Origin: Chryseobacterium pennae
Lineage (GTDB): Bacteria; Bacteroidota; Bacteroidia; Flavobacteriales; Weeksellaceae
Length of the DNA stretch: 64,000 bases
Assembly (NCBI RefSeq): GCF_003385515.1
Contig: NZ_QNVT01000024.1
Location: forward strand, 1-64,000
Direction: 5' to 3'
The notes beneath the pieces are model-generated. The model was not told the origin of the DNA. It saw nothing but the letters and a program-made list of their open reading frames with translations, and searched no databases. The position numbers and the translations under genes were made by a program. How positions within the stretch are numbered: position 1 is the first letter of the stretch; each line of letters starts with the position of its first letter. Of the stretch, positions 1-8,851 are shown in pieces.

Positions 1-15
1 AAAATCAAAAACTTT

Positions 16-136
16 AGATTACAGCTCAGAGGAGTAAAAGATAAATCTTTTTTTCTTTTTAGATTAACCAAACTTTTTGCGTAATCCACAACTTTTGGTA
101 CTGATCCAAGTTATGCAATGTGCAGAGCTGTAATCT
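16..136. repeat. 12-bp perfect inverted repeat enclosing about 120 bp
   Basis: AGATTACAGCTC at 16-27 is matched exactly by its reverse complement at 125-136. The enclosed DNA has no credible ORF. It could be a MITE-like remnant or a long hairpin in the chromosomal flank. Too short to classify. Confidence 0.35.
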
Positions 137-218
137 GAATGAAAAAATAATTTTATCCAAATTGTAAATCAGATCCTATAAGATTGCTGATTGTTTTTAT
201 CTTGTAATGAATGGAAAT

Positions 219-251
219 AAAAAAAGACCTACATTTCTGTAAGTCTTTTTT
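219..251. terminator. Bidirectional hairpin terminator downstream of tRNA-Asn
   Basis: An A-rich arm ending in GAC and TACA pairs with TGTA and GTC followed by a T run, so U-tracts are produced on both strands. It lies just past the 3' end of the minus-strand tRNA fragment and is probably the native terminator of that tRNA. Confidence 0.6.
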
Positions 252-252
252 G

Positions 253-294
253 CTCCTCCTGCTGGGCTCGAACCAGCGACCCTCTGATTAACAG
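253..294 (-). other. Attachment site: 3' half of tRNA-Asn(GUU)
   Basis: Read on the minus strand this stretch gives an anticodon loop CTGTTAA (anticodon GTT), the 3' anticodon arm, variable loop, a complete T arm (GCTGG/CCAGC around TTCGAGC), the 3' acceptor strand AGGAGGA and a G discriminator. The 5' half is missing: beyond 294 there is no 5' anticodon arm or D arm. A tRNA 3' half next to an inward-reading tyrosine recombinase is the classic junction left when an ICE integrates into a tRNA gene. The chromosome would then lie to the left and the element to the right. No second copy was seen in the window. Confidence 0.8.
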
Positions 295-453
295 ATGAAA
301 ACCATAGGGTTTCATCTATTTGCATTTAGCTTCAAATATGCTGATTTACAATGGGTTATGATATTGAATGTCTACTTTTGGTTTCATCTATTTTGAGTAC
401 CAAGTACAACATGTTGTACTGATGTTGTACTCAAAAATTAAACATATGAAACC
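294..453. repeat. Recombinase-type repeats and 18-bp palindrome upstream of int
   Basis: GGTTTCATCTATTT occurs at 308-321 and 380-393. Inverted, slightly shorter copies lie at 294-303 (one extra A) and 446-453. AGTACAACATGTTGTACT at 403-420 is a perfect 18-bp palindrome, and its half ATGTTGTACT recurs at 422-431. Repeats between an att site and int are typical of arm-type integrase or excisionase sites. The palindrome is a candidate operator for int. These roles are inferred. Confidence 0.5.
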
Positions 454-1675
454 AAGTATTAAAACCATTTGCAAAAAGAATCCATTACAAGATGGGCTAT
501 TTCCTATTTATTTGAGAGTTACAATAAATAGGAAGTCAAAATTTTACTCTACTCCATACAAATGTAAACTAATTGAATGGAATTCTAAAACAGGTGAGTT
601 CAATTCTAAGTTTAGAAATCATCTTTCTTTTAATTCATCCTTGAGAACCTTAAAAGATGAGGCAACCGATATTATCGAACAAATCCAAAAAGAGCAGGGA
701 ATAGTTACTTTAATACAATTTGACAACCATTATCGTCTTCGTGGAAATTCCGGAATTTTACTTAAAGAGTTTTTTGAAAAAGAGATTAAATTGATGGAAG
801 AAAACGGACAAATCAGCTATAAAATTTCGCTGGAAACAACAATAAGAGCCCTCGGAAAATTTAAAAGAAATATAGATAAGTACAGGTTTGAAGATATTGA
901 TGAACCTTTTTTAAACGGCTTCGAGAGACATCTCCGTAAAAATGCAGATGATGGCGGGATTGCCGTATATATGAGGAATATTAGAATGGTTTATAACAAA
1001 GCAATTAAAGCAAAAGTTGTCTCCAAAATTCATTATCCTTTTTCAAAAGAAGGATACAAAATATCGAAATTAAAAAGTCAAAAGAAGAAAAAGGCTTTGT
1101 CTGAACAAGAATTCGAAAAGATTATTGATTTTGATGTGGAGAAAGCTCCATCTGTCAGACATGCAAGGTATCTTTATATTTTCAGTTATTACGCAAGAGG
1201 GATGAACTTTACAGATCTGGCAGAATTAGAATGGTCACATCTGGAAGATTTAAAATTTAGTTATAGCAGGATAAAAACGAAAGCACATATCAACGTGAAA
1301 TTACCAAAAAATGAAATCATAGGAGAAATCTTAAATTTCTATAAAAAATATAGGATTTATGACACTCCTTATATATTTCCGATATTGAAAATGAATAAGG
1401 AAGAATATTCTGCTCAAGAATTATATGATAGAAAATATTCAGTAAGAAAATACTACAATAAGCAATTGAAATATCTCCTTAAATTATGTGAAATTGATAA
1501 GCACATTACATTTTATACAGCCCGGCATACTTTTGCGACAACAGCTTTGAGAAAAGATGTAAACATCAATATTATCAAACAGTCTTTGGGACATAAGAAA
1601 CTTAGCACAACAGAAAGTTATCTCGAAGATTTTTCAACTAATGAAGTGGATTTGGTTATTGAGAACATTTTTTGA
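446..1675 (+). CDS. int: Tyrosine recombinase/integrase of the ICE
   Basis: Site-specific recombinase predicted to integrate and excise the element at tRNA-Asn. It has an N-terminal Bacteroidetes-type arm/SAM-like region followed by a C-terminal catalytic domain. Visible active-site residues are box I Arg251 (ARGMNF), box II Arg360 in YTARHTF, the LGHKKLSTT segment, and nucleophile Tyr392 (ESYL). The first residue of the usual HxxR motif is Tyr357 rather than His. An open frame extends up to an ATG at 368, but that stretch overlaps the palindrome and repeats. ATG 446 (MKPSIKTI) matches the usual start of this family and gives 409 aa. Position next to the tRNA half supports its identity. Confidence 0.9.
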   Translation: MKPSIKTICKKNPLQDGLFPIYLRVTINRKSKFYSTPYKCKLIEWNSKTGEFNSKFRNHLSFNSSLRTLKDEATDIIEQIQKEQGIVTLIQFDNHYRLRGNSGILLKEFFEKEIKLMEENGQISYKISLETTIRALGKFKRNIDKYRFEDIDEPFLNGFERHLRKNADDGGIAVYMRNIRMVYNKAIKAKVVSKIHYPFSKEGYKISKLKSQKKKKALSEQEFEKIIDFDVEKAPSVRHARYLYIFSYYARGMNFTDLAELEWSHLEDLKFSYSRIKTKAHINVKLPKNEIIGEILNFYKKYRIYDTPYIFPILKMNKEEYSAQELYDRKYSVRKYYNKQLKYLLKLCEIDKHITFYTARHTFATTALRKDVNINIIKQSLGHKKLSTTESYLEDFSTNEVDLVIENIF

Positions 1676-1723
1676 TTCTTGAAAACAAATTATAAAAAGC
1701 TATAGTAATTTTCATAATTATAT

Positions 1724-1775
1724 TTTGTATATTATTTTAGTCAAATTTTGTATATTTGTAAATAATAATATACAA
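1724..1775 (+). promoter_or_regulatory. hipBA promoter with 12-bp inverted-repeat operator
   Basis: TTGTATATTATT (1725-1736) and AATAATATACAA (1764-1775) form a perfect inverted repeat. Between the arms lies TATATTTG (1751-1758), a match to the Bacteroidota -7 box TAnnTTTG, with TTTG at 1724-1727 as a possible -33 element. The second arm ends 4 bp before the hipB start. The layout fits autorepression by HipB. Confidence 0.6.
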
Positions 1776-1779
1776 TATA

Positions 1780-2073
1780 ATGTCTTTAACAAGAAAGCAA
1801 ACCATTTTTCCAAAATACAATAGTATTCTGGAACAGATGGGAGAAAATATCAAGCTTGCCCGCAAGCGCAGGAAACTCACAACAATGCAAGTTGCGGAGC
1901 GAGCAGATATTACCCGTGCGACACTTTCAAAAATTGAAAAAGGTAATCCATCTGTTGCTTTTGGAGCCTATTTTAATGTATTAAGGGTCTTAGGTTTGGA
2001 AAAAGATATTTTGAAACTGGCTTCTGACGATGAATTAGGACGAAAATTACAAGATTTGGATTTATTAACATAA
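1780..2073 (+). CDS. hipB: HipB-like antitoxin, XRE-family HTH regulator
   Basis: A 97-aa protein with a helix-turn-helix of the XRE/HipB type at about residues 20-75 (MGENIKLARKRRKLTTMQVA, then RADITRATLSKIEKGNPSVA). It is followed 3 bp later by a HipA-type kinase gene, the standard antitoxin-toxin order. HipB proteins bind the kinase and repress their own operon. A perfect inverted repeat directly upstream is the likely operator. Confidence 0.85.
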   Translation: MSLTRKQTIFPKYNSILEQMGENIKLARKRRKLTTMQVAERADITRATLSKIEKGNPSVAFGAYFNVLRVLGLEKDILKLASDDELGRKLQDLDLLT

Positions 2074-2076
2074 AAA

Positions 2077-3330
2077 ATGGCACCGACAAAAAAAGACATA
2101 TACGTATTCGCACATTGGAAGGGAATGGCAGAGCCGCAAATTATTGGTATTCTTTCAGCACATTCTGCTAAAGGAAGAAAAGCTTTTAGCTTTCAATATG
2201 ATAAGAGCTGGCTTAATACATCAGAACGATATCTTCTTGATCCGGACATTCAGTTTTTTCCAGGAACTCAATTTCCATCCGGAAAAGAAAATTTTGGAAT
2301 ATTTACAGACAGTATGCCCGATACATGGGGGCGTACTTTGATGAAAAGGAGAGCAGCTAAAGAAGCAAAGGAAAAAGGATTGATTAAACCCTCGGTGCTA
2401 TATGACATAGATTATCTTTTAGGAGTATATGATGAAAGTAGGATGGGAGCTTTGCGTTTTAAAGTTGAATTAGACGGTCCTTTTTTAGATCATAATTCAT
2501 TAATGCCCACACCTCCCTGGTCGCATATCAGAGAATTGCAGTTTGCGGCGAAAATAATGGAAGATGATAAAGATAATCATGATATTCAGAAATGGCTTGC
2601 AGTACTTATGGCTCCAGGTTCTTCTTTAGGCGGAGCCAGGCCAAAAGCTAATATTTTGGATGAGAATGGTGATCTATGGATTGCAAAGTTTCCCTCTAAG
2701 AATGATGTGATTGATAAAGCAGCGTGGGAATTTCTTGCTTATCGATTAGCGGTGAATGCCGGAATAGAAATGGCACCGTCTAAAATAGAGAAAATAACAG
2801 GAAAGCATCATACTTTTTTTACAAAACGTTTTGACAGGGAAAATACAGAACGCATTCATTTTGCTTCAGCAATGACGATGACCGGAAATAATGAAGAGAC
2901 GATCAGAGACAATTCGGCAAGCTACCTGGATATTGCAGAATTCATCAGTAATTATGGGGTTAATATTGAAGAAAACCTGCACCAGCTATGGAGGAGGATG
3001 GTATTTAACATTACTATTTCGAATACGGATGATCATTTAAGAAATCATGGCTTTATACTGACGGAGAAAGGCTGGTCTCTTTCGCCTGCTTATGACCTTA
3101 ATCCTTCTGTTGATAAAGACGGGCTTGCCCTCAATATTGATCTTGAGCATAATGATCTTGATATAGACCTTGCCAAAAGTGTTGGAGAATACTTACGTTT
3201 AAATCCTGTACAGATGGAGCAGATTATTTCAGAAGTTTATTCAAGTGTATGTAAATGGAAAGAAATTGCTGCTGAAATAGGAATCTCCAGATCGGAGCAG
3301 GAATTAATGGAAGGAGCATTTAAGGTGTAA
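2077..3330 (+). CDS. hipA: HipA-type serine/threonine kinase toxin
   Basis: A 417-aa HipA-family protein. In HipAB type II toxin-antitoxin systems the kinase phosphorylates a tRNA synthetase or another target and causes growth arrest until bound by HipB. Visible motifs are the Gly-rich ATP loop SSLGGARPK (182-190), the catalytic segment NTDDHLRNHG beginning at Asn316, and the metal-binding DLNP segment shortly after it (SPAYDLNPS). The length is close to that of E. coli HipA (about 440 aa). It is transcribed with hipB. On an ICE the pair probably stabilises the element or acts in defence; the cellular target cannot be read from sequence. Confidence 0.88.
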   Translation: MAPTKKDIYVFAHWKGMAEPQIIGILSAHSAKGRKAFSFQYDKSWLNTSERYLLDPDIQFFPGTQFPSGKENFGIFTDSMPDTWGRTLMKRRAAKEAKEKGLIKPSVLYDIDYLLGVYDESRMGALRFKVELDGPFLDHNSLMPTPPWSHIRELQFAAKIMEDDKDNHDIQKWLAVLMAPGSSLGGARPKANILDENGDLWIAKFPSKNDVIDKAAWEFLAYRLAVNAGIEMAPSKIEKITGKHHTFFTKRFDRENTERIHFASAMTMTGNNEETIRDNSASYLDIAEFISNYGVNIEENLHQLWRRMVFNITISNTDDHLRNHGFILTEKGWSLSPAYDLNPSVDKDGLALNIDLEHNDLDIDLAKSVGEYLRLNPVQMEQIISEVYSSVCKWKEIAAEIGISRSEQELMEGAFKV

Positions 3331-3447
3331 TTTCAGTACAATAATTGGAATTGGGTGGTCAATATCACTGGAATTTACATTCAAGCATTAGTTCATCTTT
3401 GAAACAGTCTCTTTAAGATAATTTTATTCGCGTAATTCTATTTTTAT

Positions 3448-4779
3448 TTATTCTAGCGTTCTAAGTTCTTTTAATCTAAGGTCCGCTAAATCTTCGGGAG
3501 GGAAAATTTTTAAACTCATATCCAAATAAAAATATTTTTTTCCTCGCTGATTAAAAGAATAACGGTTGACATTAGAAATATCAATATCTTGAATATATTT
3601 CAAATATTTATCTCGAAATATTGTTTTAGAAATTTCATAATTTAGTTGTTCTATATTTTTTTCTTCTTTTAGGATATCCACCAAGATTTTTAATAGTGAT
3701 TCATATCCAATAGTAGTATGTAAAATATTTGTTGGCATATTATTTCCTTCAAAATCCCACAATCCTTCAAAGATATTTTTGATTTCATAAAAATAGAAAA
3801 ACATTATATCTGAAATTAAACTATCTCTGTCGCTAGCATAATATTTTCTAAAAGGAAGAAATCTATTTGAACTTGAATTGCGATTTAATAACTCTTTTCT
3901 TTTTTTGTATCTATCATTTTCTGATTCTCTTAAATTTTCCGAAATTAAATTTACAATTGATTTTACCATCGTTGCTTGAGACAAAGGAGGAGTGTCATTT
4001 TTACTATAAGAGGCACCATATAATTTAATTCTTTTATAAAAAGGAGATTTTTTATGTCCATTTAGTCTTAAAACAATTTCAAGTGCTGTTTTTTGAGGAG
4101 TATCATCAGTATCTAAACCGAATAAACTATAAACCAAACTTTGTGACACCCTTTTTTGGGTTCTATTTATTGTAGAGAATATCATTGCTTGATACTCTAA
4201 AGTTTTGTCGATAAAAAAAGTAACAACTAATTGTATGTTTAATAAATCATTTAATCTATCTTGGAAAAACATTAGTTTATTTTCAAGAGAATTACTCATA
4301 TTGATTCTTAGGTTTTTAATAAGAAAATCAATTTCGTTTCTCAATCTCTGTATTGCAATTTCGATTCCTTTAACTCTATGTTGTCCATCTATTATAGAGA
4401 TAAATATATTGCCATCTTCTTTTTTTAATTCAGAAAATACCTTTGGGTTGAGTGTAATACTGACTCTATTTTTTTCATCAACTAAATATTCATCAATTAC
4501 TTCAATAGGAATATGAAGCACTATATTTGTTGGAAAGGTAGCATCAGGGTCATTAATTAAAAAATCTGCAATTTTTTGAACTCTTGGATTTTCAATATTT
4601 CTTTGAATTTGCTCATTATAAATTGGTTCACCATCTTCATCATAACTAACAATAAGGCGTCTTGTATATTTTGTGAATTTTAAAATTTCTTGAATAGAAT
4701 ATACTCCAATTAAAAAATCCTGTTTATTTTGCCTAACAGCAATCGCTTCTATTTTACCAGTTGTTTCCATGAGTTTCAT
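3448..4779 (-). CDS. dndB: DndB-type DGQHR-domain protein
   Basis: A 443-aa protein with the signature DGQHR at residues 131-135, which defines the DndB/DGQHR family. In phosphorothioation (Dnd) systems DndB is the usual transcriptional regulator of the dnd genes or modulates how often DNA is modified. Here it is the last gene of the minus-strand operon rather than the first gene or a divergent one. Its start overlaps the preceding membrane-protein gene by 26 nt; a second start at 4770 is possible. It converges on hipA with about 115 bp between the stops. Confidence 0.85.
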   Translation of the reverse strand: MKLMETTGKIEAIAVRQNKQDFLIGVYSIQEILKFTKYTRRLIVSYDEDGEPIYNEQIQRNIENPRVQKIADFLINDPDATFPTNIVLHIPIEVIDEYLVDEKNRVSITLNPKVFSELKKEDGNIFISIIDGQHRVKGIEIAIQRLRNEIDFLIKNLRINMSNSLENKLMFFQDRLNDLLNIQLVVTFFIDKTLEYQAMIFSTINRTQKRVSQSLVYSLFGLDTDDTPQKTALEIVLRLNGHKKSPFYKRIKLYGASYSKNDTPPLSQATMVKSIVNLISENLRESENDRYKKRKELLNRNSSSNRFLPFRKYYASDRDSLISDIMFFYFYEIKNIFEGLWDFEGNNMPTNILHTTIGYESLLKILVDILKEEKNIEQLNYEISKTIFRDKYLKYIQDIDISNVNRYSFNQRGKKYFYLDMSLKIFPPEDLADLRLKELRTLE

Positions 4780-5212
4780 TACTTTCGTTAATTATCTTAT
4801 CACTAAAAGTAGGAGTATCTTTATTGTTATACCACCAAAAACTTAAACCAATGAAAGAACCAATTAAGGATAAAAATAAAGCTACGTTAACTTGGCCTTT
4901 AATTTTTAACCAAACCGTTGATATAATTAAAAAAATTAAGAGAAGAATTAATATAATTATTGTAAAAATCCTTGATTTTAGTTCATACTTATTATCCAAT
5001 ATATCTATATGCCTAAAAATTGAATCAACACAACCTGCAAAATATATAGCAATATAAAAAGTTGTAAGATTTATAGGAATCTCTTCTGTAACAATCTCTT
5101 CTGACAATGCCAATGCTAAAATAACGGGTAACCAAATTCCAACTGTCCCTATAAAAACAATTGCAATCCAAAAATATTTTGTTTTTAAGGATTTGAAATT
5201 AAATAATTCCAT
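4754..5212 (-). CDS. Small multi-pass membrane protein inside the dnd operon
   Basis: A 152-aa protein that I do not recognise. Hydrophobic segments fall at about residues 14-36, 48-62, 82-103 and 110-128, suggesting three or four membrane helices with a polar C-terminal tail. It begins 2 bp after the DndE-ATPase stop and overlaps dndB by 26 nt, so it is translated with the modification genes. It has no counterpart in the standard dndABCDE set. It could be a membrane effector or anchor, which is inference from position only. Confidence 0.7.
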   Translation of the reverse strand: MELFNFKSLKTKYFWIAIVFIGTVGIWLPVILALALSEEIVTEEIPINLTTFYIAIYFAGCVDSIFRHIDILDNKYELKSRIFTIIILILLLIFLIISTVWLKIKGQVNVALFLSLIGSFIGLSFWWYNNKDTPTFSDKIINESNETHGNNW

Positions 5213-5214
5213 AT

Positions 5215-6759
5215 CTATTTTGTATTAAAAATTTCTCCAAACTCAAATTCTTTAATATTTGAAATTGCCTGTCTTGGATTAATAGCTTCCATTGAACGGT
5301 TTATTTTACCTCTTTGCTTTTCTCCTGCTCCTAAAAATTTGCTAACGGATTTCCAATTGTTACCGTCTTTTATTTGCATTAAAAATGCAGATTGGCACAT
5401 TTCAGAAAAATCAAATGTTGGTTGGTTAAATTCTTCAATACCTTGTGAAACTAACATTACAGAAACTCCTTGTGAACGGACTTCACGCAATAATTTTTCT
5501 AAAATTTCTTGTGATTTCTTTTCTTTAAATACATTATGAGCTTCATCAATAAGTAACACATATCGAAGACCGCTGTAATTTTCCTCAATAGGCACTTTAT
5601 CCATATTCATAAATGTATTATACAGATAATAAATTACTAAAAATGTAGCTGTAAAACGCACCTCTTTGCTTAAATCTCCTGAAAGACTTAAATAGTAATT
5701 TTCATTAATAAAATCTCCTAATTTTTTATTATCAAACAATTCAATTTCAGTTAAGCCAATCAATATTTGAGTTAATGAAGTAGGTTTATCCCCTGCAATC
5801 TCATAAACATTCTCTAAAACATCTGATAATGTTGGATAACTACCATCTTTTTTATCTTCAAACGCTTTTCTTGTGGCGTCTTTTAAATGTTGTTTTTGAA
5901 CATTTCCTAAATTAGCATATTTAACAATTATATCCACAAAGCGACCTATTCCAACAATTTTATCCCTTTCATTTACATTATTAATGAATGATAATGGGTT
6001 AACTGGAAAGGAGTCCGTAGGTGTGTCAATTAATTTAGCATTTGTATTGTTGAAAAAATCTTTAAAATCTTTATTTGATTTATCACTTTCAGTCATTCCT
6101 TTAAAATCTAAATAAAGATAATTGACCTGGCCTTTTGACTCTGTTATAATTCTTTCTAAAAATTTTCTCGCAAAATAAGATTTACCTGCTCCTGATTGTC
6201 CTGCAATGGCAATATGGCAGTTCCCATACATTGATGTGTTGTTTGGGGTAAAATAAATATCTTTCCCTTTGTATTCTCCAATTAAAACTTTAATCGGTGC
6301 TAAATAACTTTCTTTTTCTTTTAAAGAATTATTTTTGTTTTTGACAAAGTCAAAATTGGTTTCATTTTCGTTAATGGCATCAATTCCGATTTCTATATGG
6401 TCTAATAAAAATTCTATACCCGATACATTTTTATTTTCTTCAAAATACAGATTTATCATTTCTAAACCATTGTCAATATGCCATTTCAGATATTTTCTTA
6501 CATCTGTATCATCTTTATGGATTTGATATTTTTGACAAATAAGCGAAACATAATAATCCTTATAACTTCCAAATAAAGTATTGTCTTTGTATTCTTTTTG
6601 TTTATCCGCTGAACTATAGAGGCTTTCTGAGTTGTAGATAGCACCTTTAGCCAATGAATACGCCAATGAAATTCGGGCAATATGGTTTTCTTCTCCCAAA
6701 CCCATTTTATTGGTAAGCTTTTTTACAAGCTCTGATGATGTTTTTATATTAAATTGCAT
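5215..6759 (-). CDS. dndE: DndE domain fused to a HerA/FtsK-type ATPase
   Basis: The N-terminal ~115 residues resemble DndE (MQFNIKTSSELVKKL, ARISLAYSLAKG, NTLFGSYKDYYVSL), the small nicked-DNA-binding partner in phosphorothioation. The rest is a P-loop ATPase: Walker A GQSGAGKS at 187-194 and Walker B VLLIDEAHNV with Asp405-Glu406, followed by REVRSQGVSVMLVSQG, as in HerA/DptH-type proteins. Canonical DndE is only about 110 aa, so this is a fusion. ATG 6759 (MQFN) fits the DndE start; an upstream ATG at 6777 is possible. Both overlap the end of dndD. The fused ATPase may replace DptH of the restriction module. Confidence 0.82.
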   Translation of the reverse strand: MQFNIKTSSELVKKLTNKMGLGEENHIARISLAYSLAKGAIYNSESLYSSADKQKEYKDNTLFGSYKDYYVSLICQKYQIHKDDTDVRKYLKWHIDNGLEMINLYFEENKNVSGIEFLLDHIEIGIDAINENETNFDFVKNKNNSLKEKESYLAPIKVLIGEYKGKDIYFTPNNTSMYGNCHIAIAGQSGAGKSYFARKFLERIITESKGQVNYLYLDFKGMTESDKSNKDFKDFFNNTNAKLIDTPTDSFPVNPLSFINNVNERDKIVGIGRFVDIIVKYANLGNVQKQHLKDATRKAFEDKKDGSYPTLSDVLENVYEIAGDKPTSLTQILIGLTEIELFDNKKLGDFINENYYLSLSGDLSKEVRFTATFLVIYYLYNTFMNMDKVPIEENYSGLRYVLLIDEAHNVFKEKKSQEILEKLLREVRSQGVSVMLVSQGIEEFNQPTFDFSEMCQSAFLMQIKDGNNWKSVSKFLGAGEKQRGKINRSMEAINPRQAISNIKEFEFGEIFNTK

Positions 6760-8851
6760 CTTGATAATCCTTTTCAAATATTCTAAACAAATCTTCTTTA
6801 TTCTCTACTTCTTCAAATGAAGATTGTTCATTATCAACATTCTTAATCAAATAAGTCTTGCTAATATTTGGTAATAAAATAGTAAATTCATCTTCGCTCA
6901 TTTCTTTTTTAAGTAATGGGAAAATAATAACTTGGTCTGAAACTTTTGGATAGAAATGTTTAACAATACTATTAGAATGGTCTACATCAAATTTCTGCAT
7001 TGGAGAGTCTATAAATACAGGGAAACTGATATTTGATTCATCAACCAAACCTTTGAGTAAGGCTGTCGCATACATCTGTTGTTCTCCTTTGGAAAGAGAA
7101 TCTTTATTGATAATATTACCTCTTGAATCAATTAAATGAATATCAATATCTTCCCCAATAATTTCAACATTTACATCATTAATGAACGATTTTTTATGAA
7201 GCAATGTATTAAGTCCGCCTTTAATACGTTCAGAAAGCGATTTTGATTTTTCGTTTTTGAAATCTATAATAAATCGTTTCAAAGTCTTAATTGTATTTTC
7301 AACTTCTTTTCCGATTTCTATATTTTCTTTTCCTAAATCAAGCCTTTCTGTAATTCTATTAATTTCCTTTCTGTGCTGAATAAGTGTATTCTCATTTTCC
7401 TCAATTTTTTGTTTTAATACACCAATTCTTTGTTGAATTCCTTCGTATTGTTGTTCAAGTTCACTTTTCTTTTTCCTGTCGGCAACAACTAAAGCATCCT
7501 CCGATTTTTCTTCTGCAAGTTTTATTTTCTTATTAATGTCATTCAATTCATTTTTTGAACGTATGAAATCAGTATTAATTCTGCTGAATTTTTCCTTGAA
7601 TGATAATCTAATATTGTTTATAAATTGTTCTAATTCTGCTTTTTCAGACTCTGAATAATTATGCAGTAATTCAACATCTTCGGAATTTTGAGTTTCTTCT
7701 TCTCCAAGATGTTTCTTTACTAATTCTTTAAAGTTTTGAATATAATATTCTTGTACTTCGTGCGTAATTTGAATGTCTTTAGGGCGTGGTAGGTTGATTA
7801 AATCATTGATAATTTTTGTTGAAATATCATCTACTTTATTTTTATCAAAGTTTCTATTAATAAAGTTTCTTTCATCAACAATTTGTTCAAATACTTGTGT
7901 TAACAATTTTCCTGCAATCGCAAAAGGAATTATCTCAAAATAAGATTTTAATTCTGTTTGAATTTGACCAACGTGTTTTTCTAAATCTTCCTTTCTATCA
8001 CGGAGTTCATTTAATTCATCAACAGTAATTACACTACCATTTTTTATTAATTTTTCTTGTAATTTAGAAATATCAAATTTTAATGCAGAAGCATCTTCAT
8101 TAAGATTGTCAATTTGGCTTTGAAACTCAACATTTTCTTCTTCTATATCCAAAGACTCTCTTTTAATTCGCTCTAAATTTGATTTATCTTTTGTACTTGC
8201 TGTTTTTTCCTTTAAATCATTCAGATATTTTTCTAAATCTTCCTTTAAATCTTGATAATGTTTAATACCTAAAACTTCTATATATGCTTGACTTAAATCT
8301 TTTCTTTGTTCTGCTGTGTGGATTTCAGCAAGTGAAACAATTTTTTCAGCATCAAAAAAGAAAAATTTTGCAATTTCTTTTGGCATAATGAAATCACGAA
8401 TAAATATTTCTTTACCTACTTCTTCAGCTAGCTCACTTTCCATTCCATCTATTAGAATTTCCAATTCTTCTTCTTTTGAGCCTTCTGTATGATAAGTTCT
8501 TGTAATTTTTAATTCATCACAAGTAATATCAGGTATAGTAGTAACATTTGCAAATGTTACAGAAACAGAAAATGTGGTCTTCCCCTCATATTCTGCTTGC
8601 CTGTTCAAACTATTCTTGATATATTTTTTGTAATTTCCATTACTTTCAATTTCTCGTTTGTAAATTTCGTCGACATCACTCATTTGTCGTCCATACATAC
8701 ACCAAACAAGAGACATTAGGAAAGTAGTCTTTCCATAACCATTTTTACCACTAACAATGACAATATTTTCATCATCTTTAACGGATAGATTTATTTTGTT
8801 ATAACCTTTGTATATTCTAAAGTTATTAAGTTCAATTTGTTTAATTGTCAT
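6749..8851 (-). CDS. dndD: DndD, SMC/Rad50-like ATPase of DNA phosphorothioation
   Basis: A 700-aa protein with an SMC-like layout: Walker A GKNGYGKT at residues 35-42, long coiled coils from about 190 to 520, an ABC signature LSKGEQQM at about 586-593, and a Walker B/D-loop FIDSPMQKFD shortly after. DndD supplies ATPase activity thought to expose or nick DNA for sulfur insertion. The length and order (dndC then dndD) match known operons. The dndC stop and dndD start overlap at position 8851. Confidence 0.9.
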   Translation of the reverse strand: MTIKQIELNNFRIYKGYNKINLSVKDDENIVIVSGKNGYGKTTFLMSLVWCMYGRQMSDVDEIYKREIESNGNYKKYIKNSLNRQAEYEGKTTFSVSVTFANVTTIPDITCDELKITRTYHTEGSKEEELEILIDGMESELAEEVGKEIFIRDFIMPKEIAKFFFFDAEKIVSLAEIHTAEQRKDLSQAYIEVLGIKHYQDLKEDLEKYLNDLKEKTASTKDKSNLERIKRESLDIEEENVEFQSQIDNLNEDASALKFDISKLQEKLIKNGSVITVDELNELRDRKEDLEKHVGQIQTELKSYFEIIPFAIAGKLLTQVFEQIVDERNFINRNFDKNKVDDISTKIINDLINLPRPKDIQITHEVQEYYIQNFKELVKKHLGEEETQNSEDVELLHNYSESEKAELEQFINNIRLSFKEKFSRINTDFIRSKNELNDINKKIKLAEEKSEDALVVADRKKKSELEQQYEGIQQRIGVLKQKIEENENTLIQHRKEINRITERLDLGKENIEIGKEVENTIKTLKRFIIDFKNEKSKSLSERIKGGLNTLLHKKSFINDVNVEIIGEDIDIHLIDSRGNIINKDSLSKGEQQMYATALLKGLVDESNISFPVFIDSPMQKFDVDHSNSIVKHFYPKVSDQVIIFPLLKKEMSEDEFTILLPNISKTYLIKNVDNEQSSFEEVENKEDLFRIFEKDYQDAI

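Noticed and set aside
368..445. Longer N-terminus of the integrase from ATG 368
   Set aside because: This stretch overlaps the repeat array and the 18-bp palindrome, and the family normally begins at MKPSIKT-type sequence; ATG 446 is preferred.
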